Shown piece after piece: positions 45,647 to 54,708 of a stretch of 64,000 bases of DNA. Under the pieces are notes generated by a model, which was not told the origin of the DNA, made no database searches, and worked only from the letters and a program-made list of their open reading frames with translations. Each line of letters opens with the position of its first letter. Positions within the stretch are counted from its first letter, which is position 1. The stretch is from the NCBI GenBank assembly GCA_014762505.1, contig JABURS010000043.1, positions 62,001 to 126,000 on the forward strand. Reading direction: 5' to 3'. Source of the stretch: Chromatiales bacterium. GTDB taxonomy: Bacteria > Pseudomonadota > Gammaproteobacteria > SpSt-1174. The position numbers and the translations under genes were made by a program.

Positions 45647-46864
45647 ATGCCTGAGTATCTTTCACCCGGAATTTACGTCGAGGAGGTCAAATCCGGTGCG
45701 CGCCCGATCGAGATGGTCGGGACACGCACGGCGGCCTTCATCGGTGTGGCGCCCGACAGCAGCCGGTTTGTCGAAACCCCGAGGGCCTGCAACAACCCCA
45801 GCGAATTCGAGCGCCTGTTCAACCCGTCGGGAAAGGAGTCGACCGTCCTGTCCCGGGCGGTGCATGGGTTCTTCGATAACGGCGGATCACGTTGTTATGT
45901 CCTGAATATCGGCGAGAAGGGCACGGTGGCCGGCGATGCCCGAAAGCGCAGCGGCGTGCACGCGCTCGCATCGATCGACGAGATCGCCATGGTCGCGGCA
46001 CCCGGTGCCACCGATGCGGCGGCCTACGAGGCGCTGCTGTCCCACTGCGAGGGCATGGGGGATCGCTTTGCCATCCTGGATGCAGCGGAAGGCGCCAGGG
46101 AAAACCCGGATGCACTCAAGGAGGTGGCAGGCGCTACCGCCGCCGATGCTGACGAGGAGGGCGGCAGCAGCCGTCGGCGCGCATCGTCCGGTCTGCGACC
46201 GCGCGCGTCGAGCTACGGTGCATTCTATTTTCCCTGGCTGGTGGTATCCGACAAGTACAGTGGCAAGCCGGTGACGCAGCCGCCCAGCGGCCACCTGGCG
46301 GGGGTGTATGCGCGTACCGATGCGACACGCGGCGTGCACAAGGCGCCGGCCAACGAACCGATTCGCCAGGCGTTGGGCCTGACCTACCAGGTTACCCATG
46401 CCGAGCAGGGTGAGTTGAACCGCGCCGGCGTCAACTGCATCCGTTTCTTCTCCGACAGCGGCATCCTGATCTGGGGCGCGCGCACCCTCGACGAGGCGGC
46501 CAGCGAGTATCGCTACATCCCCGTGCGCCGCACCATGCTCGCCCTGCGTGAGTCGATCCAGGACGGGACGCGCTGGGCCGTGTTCGAACCCAACGACGAG
46601 AACACCTGGAAGACGGTGGAGCGGGATATACGCGCCTTCCTCACCCTGCAGTGGCGTGCCGGTGCCTTGATGGGCGCGACACCGGAGCAGGCGTTTTACG
46701 TGAAGTGCGACGCGGAAACCAATCCGCCCGAGGTGATCGACGCGGGCCAGATGGTGACGGAAATCGGTGTGGCACCGGTGAAGCCGGCCGAGTTCGTCAT
46801 CTTCCGCGTCTCACAGTGGAGCGGCGAGACCGCCACCGTGACCGCTGCCGAGGCCGAGGCCTGA
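45647..46864 (+). CDS. Contractile tail sheath protein
   Basis: A 405-residue sheath subunit. The N-terminal PEYLSPGIYVEEV and GTRTAAFIGVAP are hallmarks of phage and injection-system sheaths; the C-terminal domain with WRYI-like segments (ENTWKTVERDIRAFLTLQWRAGALMG and FYVKCDAETN) is the conserved T4-gp18 sheath fold. It would contract and push the tube. The middle domain (residues about 170-200) has a disordered Gly/Arg/Ser stretch. Second gene of the operon. Confidence 0.85.
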   Translation: MPEYLSPGIYVEEVKSGARPIEMVGTRTAAFIGVAPDSSRFVETPRACNNPSEFERLFNPSGKESTVLSRAVHGFFDNGGSRCYVLNIGEKGTVAGDARKRSGVHALASIDEIAMVAAPGATDAAAYEALLSHCEGMGDRFAILDAAEGARENPDALKEVAGATAADADEEGGSSRRRASSGLRPRASSYGAFYFPWLVVSDKYSGKPVTQPPSGHLAGVYARTDATRGVHKAPANEPIRQALGLTYQVTHAEQGELNRAGVNCIRFFSDSGILIWGARTLDEAASEYRYIPVRRTMLALRESIQDGTRWAVFEPNDENTWKTVERDIRAFLTLQWRAGALMGATPEQAFYVKCDAETNPPEVIDAGQMVTEIGVAPVKPAEFVIFRVSQWSGETATVTAAEAEA

Positions 46865-46893
46865 GGCCCATAGCTGACAGGGAGTAGAACATC

Positions 46894-47328
46894 ATGGCTG
46901 AAGCCATCAACGAGACATATCGCGCATATAACTTCGTGCTGAAGATCCAGGACCAGGACGCCGGGTATTTCACCGAGGTCAGTGGCTTGAACGTCGAGAT
47001 CGAGACCATCGAATACCGCGAGGGCGGTGCGGGGCCTGCCGTACGCAAGCTGCCCGGGCGGGTCAAGTACGGCGACGTCACACTGAAGTGGGGGCTCACG
47101 GAGAACAGGGAACTCACGGACTGGCTCAAGGCCATCGCGCAGGGCGACATTCAGCGCAAGGATATCTCCGTCATCCTGCGCAAGCCCAATGGGGTGGAAG
47201 AGGCGACGCGCTGGAACCTGCGCAACGCCTGGCCATGCAGCTGGCGCGGCGCCAGTCTTGATGCAAGCGAGAACGAGGTCGCCATCGAGACCATGGTCAT
47301 CACCCATGAAGGCCTCGAGCGGGCATGA
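46894..47328 (+). CDS. Inner tube protein (gp19/Pvc1-like)
   Basis: A 144-residue tube subunit. AYNFVLKIQDQDAGYFTEVSGLNVEIETIEYREGG followed by KLPGRVKYGDVTLKWG is the family signature. It would polymerise into the tube inside the sheath. AGGGAGTAGA lies 5 bp before its start. Its stop overlaps the start of the disordered protein gene (ATGA, 47325-47328). Confidence 0.85.
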   Translation: MAEAINETYRAYNFVLKIQDQDAGYFTEVSGLNVEIETIEYREGGAGPAVRKLPGRVKYGDVTLKWGLTENRELTDWLKAIAQGDIQRKDISVILRKPNGVEEATRWNLRNAWPCSWRGASLDASENEVAIETMVITHEGLERA

Positions 47329-48482
47329 GGCCGAGCCTTCGCCAGTTCGAACGACGGTTGGTGACGCGCGTACTGGGTCTGCTCCAGGCGTGGCAGTGGC
47401 GCCTCTACCGCTGGCAGGGGCGGATCGAGCAACGCCTGCTCGGAGAGACGTCCGCATTCACGGACACGGGCCCCGCTGGGCAGGCGCCGGCAGACGAGGC
47501 GCCCGACCACTGGGTTGACCTGGTGCGACGGCGTGCCCCCTGGTTGTTGCGGCGCCCGCCCCTGCATGGCGTGGCCGAGCGTCAGCCGAACCTCGGCCCG
47601 ACATCTCCCCGGGAATCGACACCGGCACGACGCCGGGGTGAGTCCGGTGGACGAACCGAGGAAGTGGCATCCATGCCGGCCAGGCATGACCGCGTATCCG
47701 CCGAGACAGCTGCACGCCCTGTTGCCGGGGTAGTGAATGTGCGGGATCGCGGCAGGGGGGCGGCGCGTCAGGGCGATCCGGTCCATAGTGGCGTGCAGGG
47801 AATCCAGGCGCGCGCTGATCTCCCACCGGTGGACGATACGGCCCGCCGACACCAAACCGTGCGCAAAACGGAGCCGGCGAAGGACGCTGCCGACGCAGTC
47901 GTGGTCTCGGCGGGCGGGGCGCAGGCAGATGTTTCCCCGGCGGCAGCGACGGGCGTGGTTCGACATGCGCCGCCCCATGACGCGGCGCGCACGAAGGACC
48001 GCATGGCTGCTTCCGTGGCGAACAGGCGCGATGCGCTGCCCCGGTCACCCGTCAAGCCTGTCGATGCCATGGCGTCGGGTCACGAAGCCGGTGACAGGCC
48101 GGAGGGGAAGATATCGCGTGGCGAGGCACTGGACGGCTCGAGGACGCAAAAGAGTCACTCAGCCGGGTCGGCGGATGCGCGGGAACAGGTGTCGTACACG
48201 GGCCGGCAGGCAATGTCGCAGGAGGCGGTCGCCGCACAGCAGCCCAGGTCGCGCAGGGCCGGTGCCGTGGCGCAGGGGCACAGCGAGGTTGACGAGGTGC
48301 TACTGCGGCCACCATGGCCAAGGCTGCCGGACGAGACCGACGGGACGGAGGACCGTCCCGGGAGCTGGCCCGTCCTGCCGAAGGAAACGCGCGAGCACGA
48401 AGGGCATGACGGGAACGGATGGCTGCAGAGGCATCGGAGCCGGCTGCGTCGTGAGCAGGAGGGGGTGGCTTGGAGAGGGTAG
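47325..48482 (+). CDS. Long disordered protein between tube and LysM genes
   Basis: A 385-residue protein without any recognised family. The N-terminal 60 residues are helical and basic (LRQFERRLVTRVLGLLQAWQWRLYRWQGRI), followed by about 280 residues rich in Arg, Ala, Gly, Pro and charged residues with no clear secondary structure. The C-terminal 30 residues again contain charged helical parts. The ATGA overlap with the tube gene and the 13 bp overlap with the LysM gene indicate a real operon member. Injection-system operons often have a small tube-like or adaptor gene here; a cargo, tape-measure substitute or scaffold is only a guess. Confidence 0.55.
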   Translation: MRPSLRQFERRLVTRVLGLLQAWQWRLYRWQGRIEQRLLGETSAFTDTGPAGQAPADEAPDHWVDLVRRRAPWLLRRPPLHGVAERQPNLGPTSPRESTPARRRGESGGRTEEVASMPARHDRVSAETAARPVAGVVNVRDRGRGAARQGDPVHSGVQGIQARADLPPVDDTARRHQTVRKTEPAKDAADAVVVSAGGAQADVSPAAATGVVRHAPPHDAARTKDRMAASVANRRDALPRSPVKPVDAMASGHEAGDRPEGKISRGEALDGSRTQKSHSAGSADAREQVSYTGRQAMSQEAVAAQQPRSRRAGAVAQGHSEVDEVLLRPPWPRLPDETDGTEDRPGSWPVLPKETREHEGHDGNGWLQRHRSRLRREQEGVAWRG

Positions 48483-49213
48483 CCTTCCTGGTCGAGGAGA
48501 CTGGTCAGCGCGTGAGCTGCCTGCTGAATCCGGAGTCGGTACAGCTGCGACGGCAGTCCGGGGTCAGGCCGCGGGAATCGGCCGGCGGGCTGTTGAGCGG
48601 CGCGAATCTGCTCGATGATCCCTTGCTGCTCACGGGTGGCGGCTGGACAGAGCTGACGCTCAATCTGCTGTTCGACGTAACGCTGGACGGCTCCAGCATT
48701 CGCAGCGCCGATGTGCGTGATCTCACCGGGCCGCTATGGGGCCTGGCGGAGAACTCTGCCCTGTCCGGGGGCAGGGGGCGCCCACCCCAGGTGCGGTTCT
48801 TCTGGGGGAAGAGCTGGAACATCCCGGGCGTCATCGCGGCAATCGCCGAGCGTCTGGAGTATTTCACTGCCGACGGTGCGCCACGTCGCTCATGGCTGCG
48901 ACTGCGGATGCTGCGCGCCGTATCGGACGTGGCGACAACACGGCGTCCCGGTATGCACCCGGGCGGGTCGGTCGGCGACTGGCCGCAGCAGGGTGCCCAG
49001 CCCGCCTCACCCGATGGGATCCAGGTGCACGAGGTCTCGGGTGTCCAGGGCGAGGGGGCGGCCGACCGGCTCGATACGCTGGCCTACCGCTACTATGGCG
49101 ACGCCTCGCTGTGGCGACGCCTCGCGCAGTTCAATGGACTGGAGAGTCCCTTTCGGCTCGCGCCAGGGCTGCAGCTGGAAATTCCTTCCTTCATCGAGCC
49201 AGAGACCGATTGA
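48470..49213 (+). CDS. LysM-containing tube/baseplate protein (gp53-like)
   Basis: A 247-residue baseplate-hub protein. The N-terminal VAFLVEETGQRVSCLLNPESVQLRRQSG is typical of the LysM-containing tube-initiator proteins of injection systems; RADTLAYRYYGDASLWRRLAQFNGLESP with LAPGLQLEIP is the C-terminal LysM domain (residues about 195-240). Start TTG 48470 has CAGGAGG upstream. It ends with TGATG overlapping the next gene by one base. Confidence 0.75.
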   Translation: MERVAFLVEETGQRVSCLLNPESVQLRRQSGVRPRESAGGLLSGANLLDDPLLLTGGGWTELTLNLLFDVTLDGSSIRSADVRDLTGPLWGLAENSALSGGRGRPPQVRFFWGKSWNIPGVIAAIAERLEYFTADGAPRRSWLRLRMLRAVSDVATTRRPGMHPGGSVGDWPQQGAQPASPDGIQVHEVSGVQGEGAADRLDTLAYRYYGDASLWRRLAQFNGLESPFRLAPGLQLEIPSFIEPETD

Positions 49214-50787
49214 TGGATGCGGTTGTCACATTGCCGGAGATCGGGGTGGCGGTGGATGGCCAGGCCTTGTCCGCTGCCTGTCAGCAGGCACTGGGAGAGA
49301 TCATGGTGTCGCAACAGCTGTCACGGCCCAGTCAATGCGAGCTGGTCTTCCATGACCTGCCGGTGGAGAGTGACCTCGATACGCTGATGCCCGGCAGTAC
49401 GCTGATCGTGACCGTCACGCAAGAGAGGCGACGCCTGTTCGCTGGTGAGGTGACGGCCGTCAACGATCGGTATGGGGCAGACCGGGGGCGCGAGCTCCGT
49501 GTGCGTTGCTACGACCGTCTGCATCGTCTGCGCAAGCGCCAGCCGGTGCGCGCCCACGCCGACCAGACGCTGGCCGCACTTGCCGGCAGCCTGGTGGCCG
49601 ATATCGGGATCACCGTGCAAGGCGAGGACGACGGGCCGATGCTGCGCTGGCTTGTTCAGCATCGTCAGTCGGATCTGGAACTGCTCCGTACCCTGGCCGA
49701 ACGTGGCGGCTACTACTTTTATCTGCATGACGACGTCCTCCGGCTGATGACGCTCGAGGGGATGGAGTACCCGGCGCAGGAACTGGTGCTCGGCGATTCA
49801 TTGCTCGAGGCGGGCGTCGAGGTCAATTCCGACCGGGCCTGCCGTGGCGTCGATGTCCATGCCTGGGATCCCTGGGAGGCGGCGCCACGCCCCGGGCATG
49901 CCACGGCCGCCCGTTCCGGACGAAGAGTCGCAGCCACTGCCGAACCGGAGCGCGTTGGCGGCGAGCCGGTGCGCAGCCTGGCGGGCCGTACCCTGCAGGA
50001 TACGGTCCAGGCTGATGCCCTGGCCCAGGCCGAGCTCGACCGGCGACATGCCAACGAAGTGGTGCTGGCCGGGGTGGCCGCGGGTGATCCTGCGTTGCAT
50101 CCGGGCAGGGTAGTGCAGGTGAGCGGCCTGGCGGCTGCCGTTAACGGGCGATATGTGCTCACAGCTGCCAGGCATCGTATCGATCGCCGTCGCGGCTATC
50201 TCACCGAGATCGACACATCGGTGGCCGAGTCAACGACGTCGTCCGACCAGGGCGGCATGACCATCGGTCTGGTAACCGATGTCGACGACCCGCAGGGTCT
50301 CGGCCGTGTGCGGGTGAGCCTGCCAGGTTTCGCAGACACCGACTCGCTCTGGTTGCAGGTGCTGCTCCCGGGTGCGGGCAAGGACAAGGGCCTTGTCGCC
50401 TTGCCCGATACAGGCGATCGCGTATTGGTGATGTTTGCAGATGACGACCCCGCCCAGGGCGTGGTGCTGGGTGGTTTGTACGGTGAAGTGACGCCGCCGG
50501 ATGAAGCAGGCGTGGCATCCGGTGCGGTCGAGCGCTTCCTGTTCCGAACACCGGGCGGTCAGCAACTGACGCTCGATGACGGGCGGCGACGCGTCACAGT
50601 CAAGAACGACAACGGTGAGTTCCTGGAACTCGCGCCGGATCGACTGCGGGCCGGCAACAGTGACGGCAGTTTCATCGAGCTGTCCTCCGAGCGTGTACGC
50701 CTGCACGCGGGGGTGGACCTGGAGATCGATGCCCCGGGACGGTCGATCACCATACGTGGCAAGTCCATAGATTTCGAGAGTGCATGA
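49213..50787 (+). CDS. VgrG-like spike protein (gp27-gp5 fusion)
   Basis: A 524-residue spike. The first 350 residues have the phage late control D/gp27 fold (ELVFHDLPVESDLDTLMPGSTL, RELRVRCYDRLHRL, HRQSDLELLRTLAERGGYYFYL); an OB-fold of the gp5 type follows (GLVTDVDDPQGLGRVRVSLPGF and VALPDTGDRVLVMF), and the last 70 residues are a beta-helix-like repeat. It would form the trimeric tip that carries effectors. The predicted start is ATG 49213; the track frame from 48736 extends into the LysM gene. Confidence 0.85.
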   Translation: MDAVVTLPEIGVAVDGQALSAACQQALGEIMVSQQLSRPSQCELVFHDLPVESDLDTLMPGSTLIVTVTQERRRLFAGEVTAVNDRYGADRGRELRVRCYDRLHRLRKRQPVRAHADQTLAALAGSLVADIGITVQGEDDGPMLRWLVQHRQSDLELLRTLAERGGYYFYLHDDVLRLMTLEGMEYPAQELVLGDSLLEAGVEVNSDRACRGVDVHAWDPWEAAPRPGHATAARSGRRVAATAEPERVGGEPVRSLAGRTLQDTVQADALAQAELDRRHANEVVLAGVAAGDPALHPGRVVQVSGLAAAVNGRYVLTAARHRIDRRRGYLTEIDTSVAESTTSSDQGGMTIGLVTDVDDPQGLGRVRVSLPGFADTDSLWLQVLLPGAGKDKGLVALPDTGDRVLVMFADDDPAQGVVLGGLYGEVTPPDEAGVASGAVERFLFRTPGGQQLTLDDGRRRVTVKNDNGEFLELAPDRLRAGNSDGSFIELSSERVRLHAGVDLEIDAPGRSITIRGKSIDFESA

Positions 50788-51128
50788 TGCGTTGGCTGAC
50801 GGAAGATGCCGTGCTGGTCTGTGCCCATGAGACGGGGCTGGTGGGTATTGTGGCGACACAGGACCTGGTCAGCATCGAGCGCCGGAGGGTACTCGTGGCA
50901 ACCGATCCGGAAGGTCGGCCCATCGTCGGATGCCCGAACGTGGGGCCAACCATCAAGCCATGCACGGCCACATTGAAGGTGAAGCAGGGATATTCCGCGC
51001 TGCTTCGCATCGACGGCCGCCCCGTCTGCCTGGACACCGTAACGGGGCTCACCGACGGGACGCCGCCGGGAGCCGTCGAGTACAAGGTGCGGCGTAGTGG
51101 CCAGGATCTCGTGGAGGAGGGGCGCTGA
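50784..51128 (+). CDS. Small protein in the spike-tip position, PAAR-like candidate
   Basis: A 114-residue protein after the spike. It is beta-rich, with PIVGCPNVGPTIKPCTATLKVKQG near the middle, a size and position like PAAR or PAAR-like (DUF4280-type) tip proteins. Three Cys/His-like positions could bind metal. The ATG overlaps the VgrG stop (ATGATGA) and the stop overlaps the gp25 start. PAAR assignment rests mainly on position; it could also be a small baseplate protein. Confidence 0.5.
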   Translation: MMRWLTEDAVLVCAHETGLVGIVATQDLVSIERRRVLVATDPEGRPIVGCPNVGPTIKPCTATLKVKQGYSALLRIDGRPVCLDTVTGLTDGTPPGAVEYKVRRSGQDLVEEGR

Positions 51129-51553
51129 TGGAGCGCTATCGGGCCTGGCGCTTCGTGCATCCGGATTTCGATACCCCTGTCGAGGGACAGGGTATCGGGG
51201 TATCGCGTACCGGCGCGATCGCCATGGTGAGTGAGGCGGCCTCGGTGCGACAGTCCCTGCTGTTGCTGATCACGACCAGGCCTGGCGAACGCGTGATGCG
51301 CCCCGATTATGGCTGCGAGCTGTACCGCCTGGCATTCGCACCGAACGATGCCACCACGCATGGGCTTGCGATCCACTACGTGCGACGTGCAATCGAACGA
51401 TGGGAGCCGCGTGTGGATGTGCTGGATGTGGATGCGACGGCCAACCTCGAGGAGTCGCATCGTATGGATGTCTGGCTGTCATATCGCGTGCGCCGCACGC
51501 TGCAGCAGGATGCCTTGACCGTGACTGTCATGCTGGAACAGGGAGAGATCTGA
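51128..51553 (+). CDS. Baseplate wedge protein gp25-like
   Basis: A 141-residue wedge protein with ASVRQSLLLLITTRPGERVMRPDYGCELYRLAF, the standard motif of GPW/gp25 proteins. It nucleates the sheath at the baseplate. One-base overlaps with both neighbours (TGATG). Confidence 0.85.
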   Translation: MERYRAWRFVHPDFDTPVEGQGIGVSRTGAIAMVSEAASVRQSLLLLITTRPGERVMRPDYGCELYRLAFAPNDATTHGLAIHYVRRAIERWEPRVDVLDVDATANLEESHRMDVWLSYRVRRTLQQDALTVTVMLEQGEI

Positions 51554-54165
51554 TGCCGCTGCGTTCGCCCAATCTCGACGATCGCGATTTCGAGCAGTTG
51601 GTCGCCGATGCACTGCATGTCATCGACCAGCGTTGCCCCGAGTGGAGCGACCGGTCGCCCGGCGATCCGGGCATGGTGCTGGTGGACGTCTTCGCCCACC
51701 TGACCGAGACCATGTTGTATCGCCTCAACCGGCTGCCGGAAAAGGCGTACATCGAGTTCCTGCGTCTGATCGGCGTGAAGCTGTATGCGCCGACTGCCGC
51801 CTCCACGCAGTTGCGTTTCAGCCTGGCTCGCGCACGTGAAAAGGCAGTGACGATACCGCGCGGTACGCGCGTGTCCGCGGCAGGCGGTGCTGATGCGCCG
51901 GTGTTCGTGACGCTGGAGTCGGCCACGATCGATGCCGGGGCGACCGGGGTGGAGGTGCCCGGGTTTCATGCCACGATGATCGATGCCGAGCTCCTGGGGC
52001 ATGGCACCGGGCTGGCCGGTCAGTCGCTTCGGCTGCGTCAGCACCCTGTCGTGGCCGCCACCGATCCGCGCCTGCAACTGGTGGTCGGGGTGGAAGTCGA
52101 TGCCAGCGAACTGGGTTCGGATACCCCGGCCCTGAGATACGAGGGCAAGGCGTTCCGGATCTGGCGCGAGGTGCAGAACTTCAGCGATCCGGTGGAAGAC
52201 CGGTTCGTGTTCGTCGCCGATCGCCTGAGCGGGTTGATTCAGTTCGCTCCGGCCATTCACCTGGGTGGTAAAGAAGGTCTGACCGAGGCGCGGGCTCTTG
52301 CGGAGATCCCGCCGAAGGATGCGGAGATTCGCGCCTGGTATCTGCAGGGCGGAGGGGATGCGGGAAATGTGACGGCGCAGACGCTCACCCAGCTAAAGGA
52401 TGCAATCCCGGGCGTGCAGGTGACAAACCCGGTGCCGGCCAGCGGGGGGAGGGCGACCGAGACACTGGATAACGCCATGCGCCGCGGCGCGCAGGAGATA
52501 CACGCGTTGCATCGTGCCGTGACGGCGCGCGACTTCGAGATGCTCGCCGAGCGGAGCTCGGGGGCAGTGGCACGCGCCAAGGCCTTTACCCGTGCATCCA
52601 TCTGGCGTCATGCGCAGCCGGGCGCGGCCGAACTGGTGCTCGTGCCCTCCGTGCCGGTGCAGGCCTGGTCCGGCGACCGAGTCACCCTCGAACAGCTGCA
52701 TGCCCATGAAAATGTCAGCTCATTGGCAGCATTGCAGAAGACGCTCGATGAGCGCCGTCCACTCGGCACCCAGTGCCTGCTGTCCTGGGCCCGCTACAAG
52801 CAGGTCGTCGTCAAGGCAACCGTCGTGGTCTATCGCGAGGAAGACCCGGATGCCGTGCGTACACGTGTCCTGCGCCGTCTCAACCGGACCCTCAGTCCCC
52901 TGGCGGCCGAGGACGGCGTTGCCGCGTGGCCTTTCGGCCATGCCCTGACCAACTGGCATGTGTACAAGGTCCTCAGTTCCGAACCCGGGGTGCGTACCGT
53001 CGATGATCTCGCCCTGCAGGTCGATCATGCACCGGATGCCGAGGTGCGAGCCGTGACGGTGGATGCCTTCCAGCCGAATACCTGGTATGCCGCAGCAGGC
53101 GATGCGATCTACCGTTCCATGAACAACGGCGAGGGCTGGGAGCAGTTGCGGCGCTTCGATGACGAGTCGCCCGTGCTGTTGAAGCCCTATCCTCGCGAGG
53201 CGGCCACGCCCACCGAATCGGGACGGCGTCCGGCGCGTGCCGGATTTCTCGCGGTGGTGACCGAGTTTCCCGGTGAGACCCAGTCATCGCGCGTCTATTT
53301 CTCCACGGACTGCGGCGATACCTGGGAGGCCGGTCCCCGTACCGATTTCCAGATCTACGACATGGCATGGGTCGAGCAGAACGATACGCCCGGCCTGATG
53401 CTCGCCACCGAGGCCGGCCTTTACTATGTGAGGGTGCAGGAGGCCGCCGTGCCGGAGCAGCTGGTGGTCGAGCCGGATGACCTCGGCCTGGGTTTCTACA
53501 ATGTCGCGGTATCGAGTGACGCCATGGGTGGCGTCAGCGTGGCGGTCGCCGCGCGCGGCAAAAAGGGTGTGTATCTCTCCCACCAGGGTGGCCAGTCGCG
53601 GACCTTCAGCAATATTGGCCTCAGGAACGAGGAGGTGCGCGTGCTCGAGGTACAGCATGTGGGCTTGCGGCGTTACATCTGGGCAGGCATGGCGGCGGTG
53701 GGTGACGATCCGGGCAAGGGCTGTTTCCGCTGGCTGCTGACCGGTGCAGAAGACAATCCAGAAGGCTGGATCGGCTTCGCCAAGGGCTGGGATGCCAGCA
53801 GCTGCCGCTTTCTCGCCTTCGTCGATAACAGGGCCTACGCCGCCACGCAGCGTGGCGGCGTGCTGTCGCTCGACCTGGAGGCGCGTGACGCGGACTGGAA
53901 GGCCTCCGGCGTGAACGGTGGACTTCCTTTGCGTGAACTGCGCAGGTTCGAGCCCGTTGATGGCCTGGCGGCGAGTGCCGATGGTCGTTGGCTGATGGCG
54001 GCCGGGATGAGAGGGATATACCGGAGTCAGGATGGGGGCGGAAGGTTCGAATCCTGTTCTTCGCGTACGTTCAGTGACCGGGTGACCCTGCCTCCTACCT
54101 GGCTCTTCTGTTCGGGTGAGCACGAGATAAAGGTGATAGGCGAAGATGAACTCCAGCACGATTGA
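51553..54165 (+). CDS. Baseplate J-like protein fused to an Asp-box beta-propeller
   Basis: An 870-residue protein. The first 490 or so residues are the baseplate J/gp6-like wedge: MPLRSPNLDDRDFEQLVADAL, LYRLNRLPEKAYIEFLRLIGV, VTIPRGTRVSA and the late LSPLAAEDGVAAWPFGHALT. From about residue 497 the protein changes to a propeller with Asp-box repeats: IYRSMNNGEGW, VYFSTDCGDTW (the S-x-D-x-G-x-T-W form) and IYRSQDGGGRF, with repeated strand pairs such as LMLATEAGLYYVRV. Such propellers bind partners or carbohydrates. ATG 51553 replaces the longer frame start. The end overlaps the next gene by 20 bp. Confidence 0.8.
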   Translation: MPLRSPNLDDRDFEQLVADALHVIDQRCPEWSDRSPGDPGMVLVDVFAHLTETMLYRLNRLPEKAYIEFLRLIGVKLYAPTAASTQLRFSLARAREKAVTIPRGTRVSAAGGADAPVFVTLESATIDAGATGVEVPGFHATMIDAELLGHGTGLAGQSLRLRQHPVVAATDPRLQLVVGVEVDASELGSDTPALRYEGKAFRIWREVQNFSDPVEDRFVFVADRLSGLIQFAPAIHLGGKEGLTEARALAEIPPKDAEIRAWYLQGGGDAGNVTAQTLTQLKDAIPGVQVTNPVPASGGRATETLDNAMRRGAQEIHALHRAVTARDFEMLAERSSGAVARAKAFTRASIWRHAQPGAAELVLVPSVPVQAWSGDRVTLEQLHAHENVSSLAALQKTLDERRPLGTQCLLSWARYKQVVVKATVVVYREEDPDAVRTRVLRRLNRTLSPLAAEDGVAAWPFGHALTNWHVYKVLSSEPGVRTVDDLALQVDHAPDAEVRAVTVDAFQPNTWYAAAGDAIYRSMNNGEGWEQLRRFDDESPVLLKPYPREAATPTESGRRPARAGFLAVVTEFPGETQSSRVYFSTDCGDTWEAGPRTDFQIYDMAWVEQNDTPGLMLATEAGLYYVRVQEAAVPEQLVVEPDDLGLGFYNVAVSSDAMGGVSVAVAARGKKGVYLSHQGGQSRTFSNIGLRNEEVRVLEVQHVGLRRYIWAGMAAVGDDPGKGCFRWLLTGAEDNPEGWIGFAKGWDASSCRFLAFVDNRAYAATQRGGVLSLDLEARDADWKASGVNGGLPLRELRRFEPVDGLAASADGRWLMAAGMRGIYRSQDGGGRFESCSSRTFSDRVTLPPTWLFCSGEHEIKVIGEDELQHD

Positions 54166-54694
54166 GTCGCTTCTGCCCGAGGTGTTTCGGCGCACCCTGC
54201 ATCCGGGCGGGGTGCTGCCTGCCCTGCTCGAGGTCATGGAGGCGCTGCACGGGCCGTCGGAGGAGGTGCTGAGCGATGTGGACAGATATTTCGATCCCTA
54301 CCGCACGCCGGATGCCATGGTGCCTGTGCTGGCGTCCTGGGTCGATCTGGACCGGTTCTTCCCGGAGTACGCCAGGGGGGCTGAGGGTGATCTGAGCGAG
54401 ACGCAGACATTGTCGACGGGTGTCGGACGCCTGCGTGAATTGATCGCCGCCGCCATCGAGCTGTCGCAATGGCGGGGCACGCGTGGAGGTCTGCGCCGGT
54501 TCCTGGAGGTGGCAACCGGCTTGCAGGGTTTTCAAATCGACGAGCAGGTGGTGGACGAACATGGTCTGCCCCTGCCGTTTCATATCCGGGTGAACGCCCC
54601 GGCTGCTGCTGCTCCTCACCGTTCGCTGGTCGAACGAATTCTCGAGCAGGAAAAGCCGGTGTATGTGACCTACGAACTCGTATTCAATACCTGA
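54146..54694 (+). CDS. Phage tail protein I-like baseplate protein
   Basis: A 182-residue protein with the tail protein I signature: LLPEVFRRTLHPGGVLPALLEVMEALH, DPYRTPDAMVPVLASWVDLDRFF, and RLRELIAAAIELSQWRGTRGGLRRFLEVATG. It belongs to the baseplate. It overlaps the J-like gene by 20 bp and is followed by the PASTA protein gene after 14 bp. Confidence 0.8.
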   Translation: MNSSTIESLLPEVFRRTLHPGGVLPALLEVMEALHGPSEEVLSDVDRYFDPYRTPDAMVPVLASWVDLDRFFPEYARGAEGDLSETQTLSTGVGRLRELIAAAIELSQWRGTRGGLRRFLEVATGLQGFQIDEQVVDEHGLPLPFHIRVNAPAAAAPHRSLVERILEQEKPVYVTYELVFNT

Positions 54695-54708
54695 CCAGGG
54701 AGTAAGGC

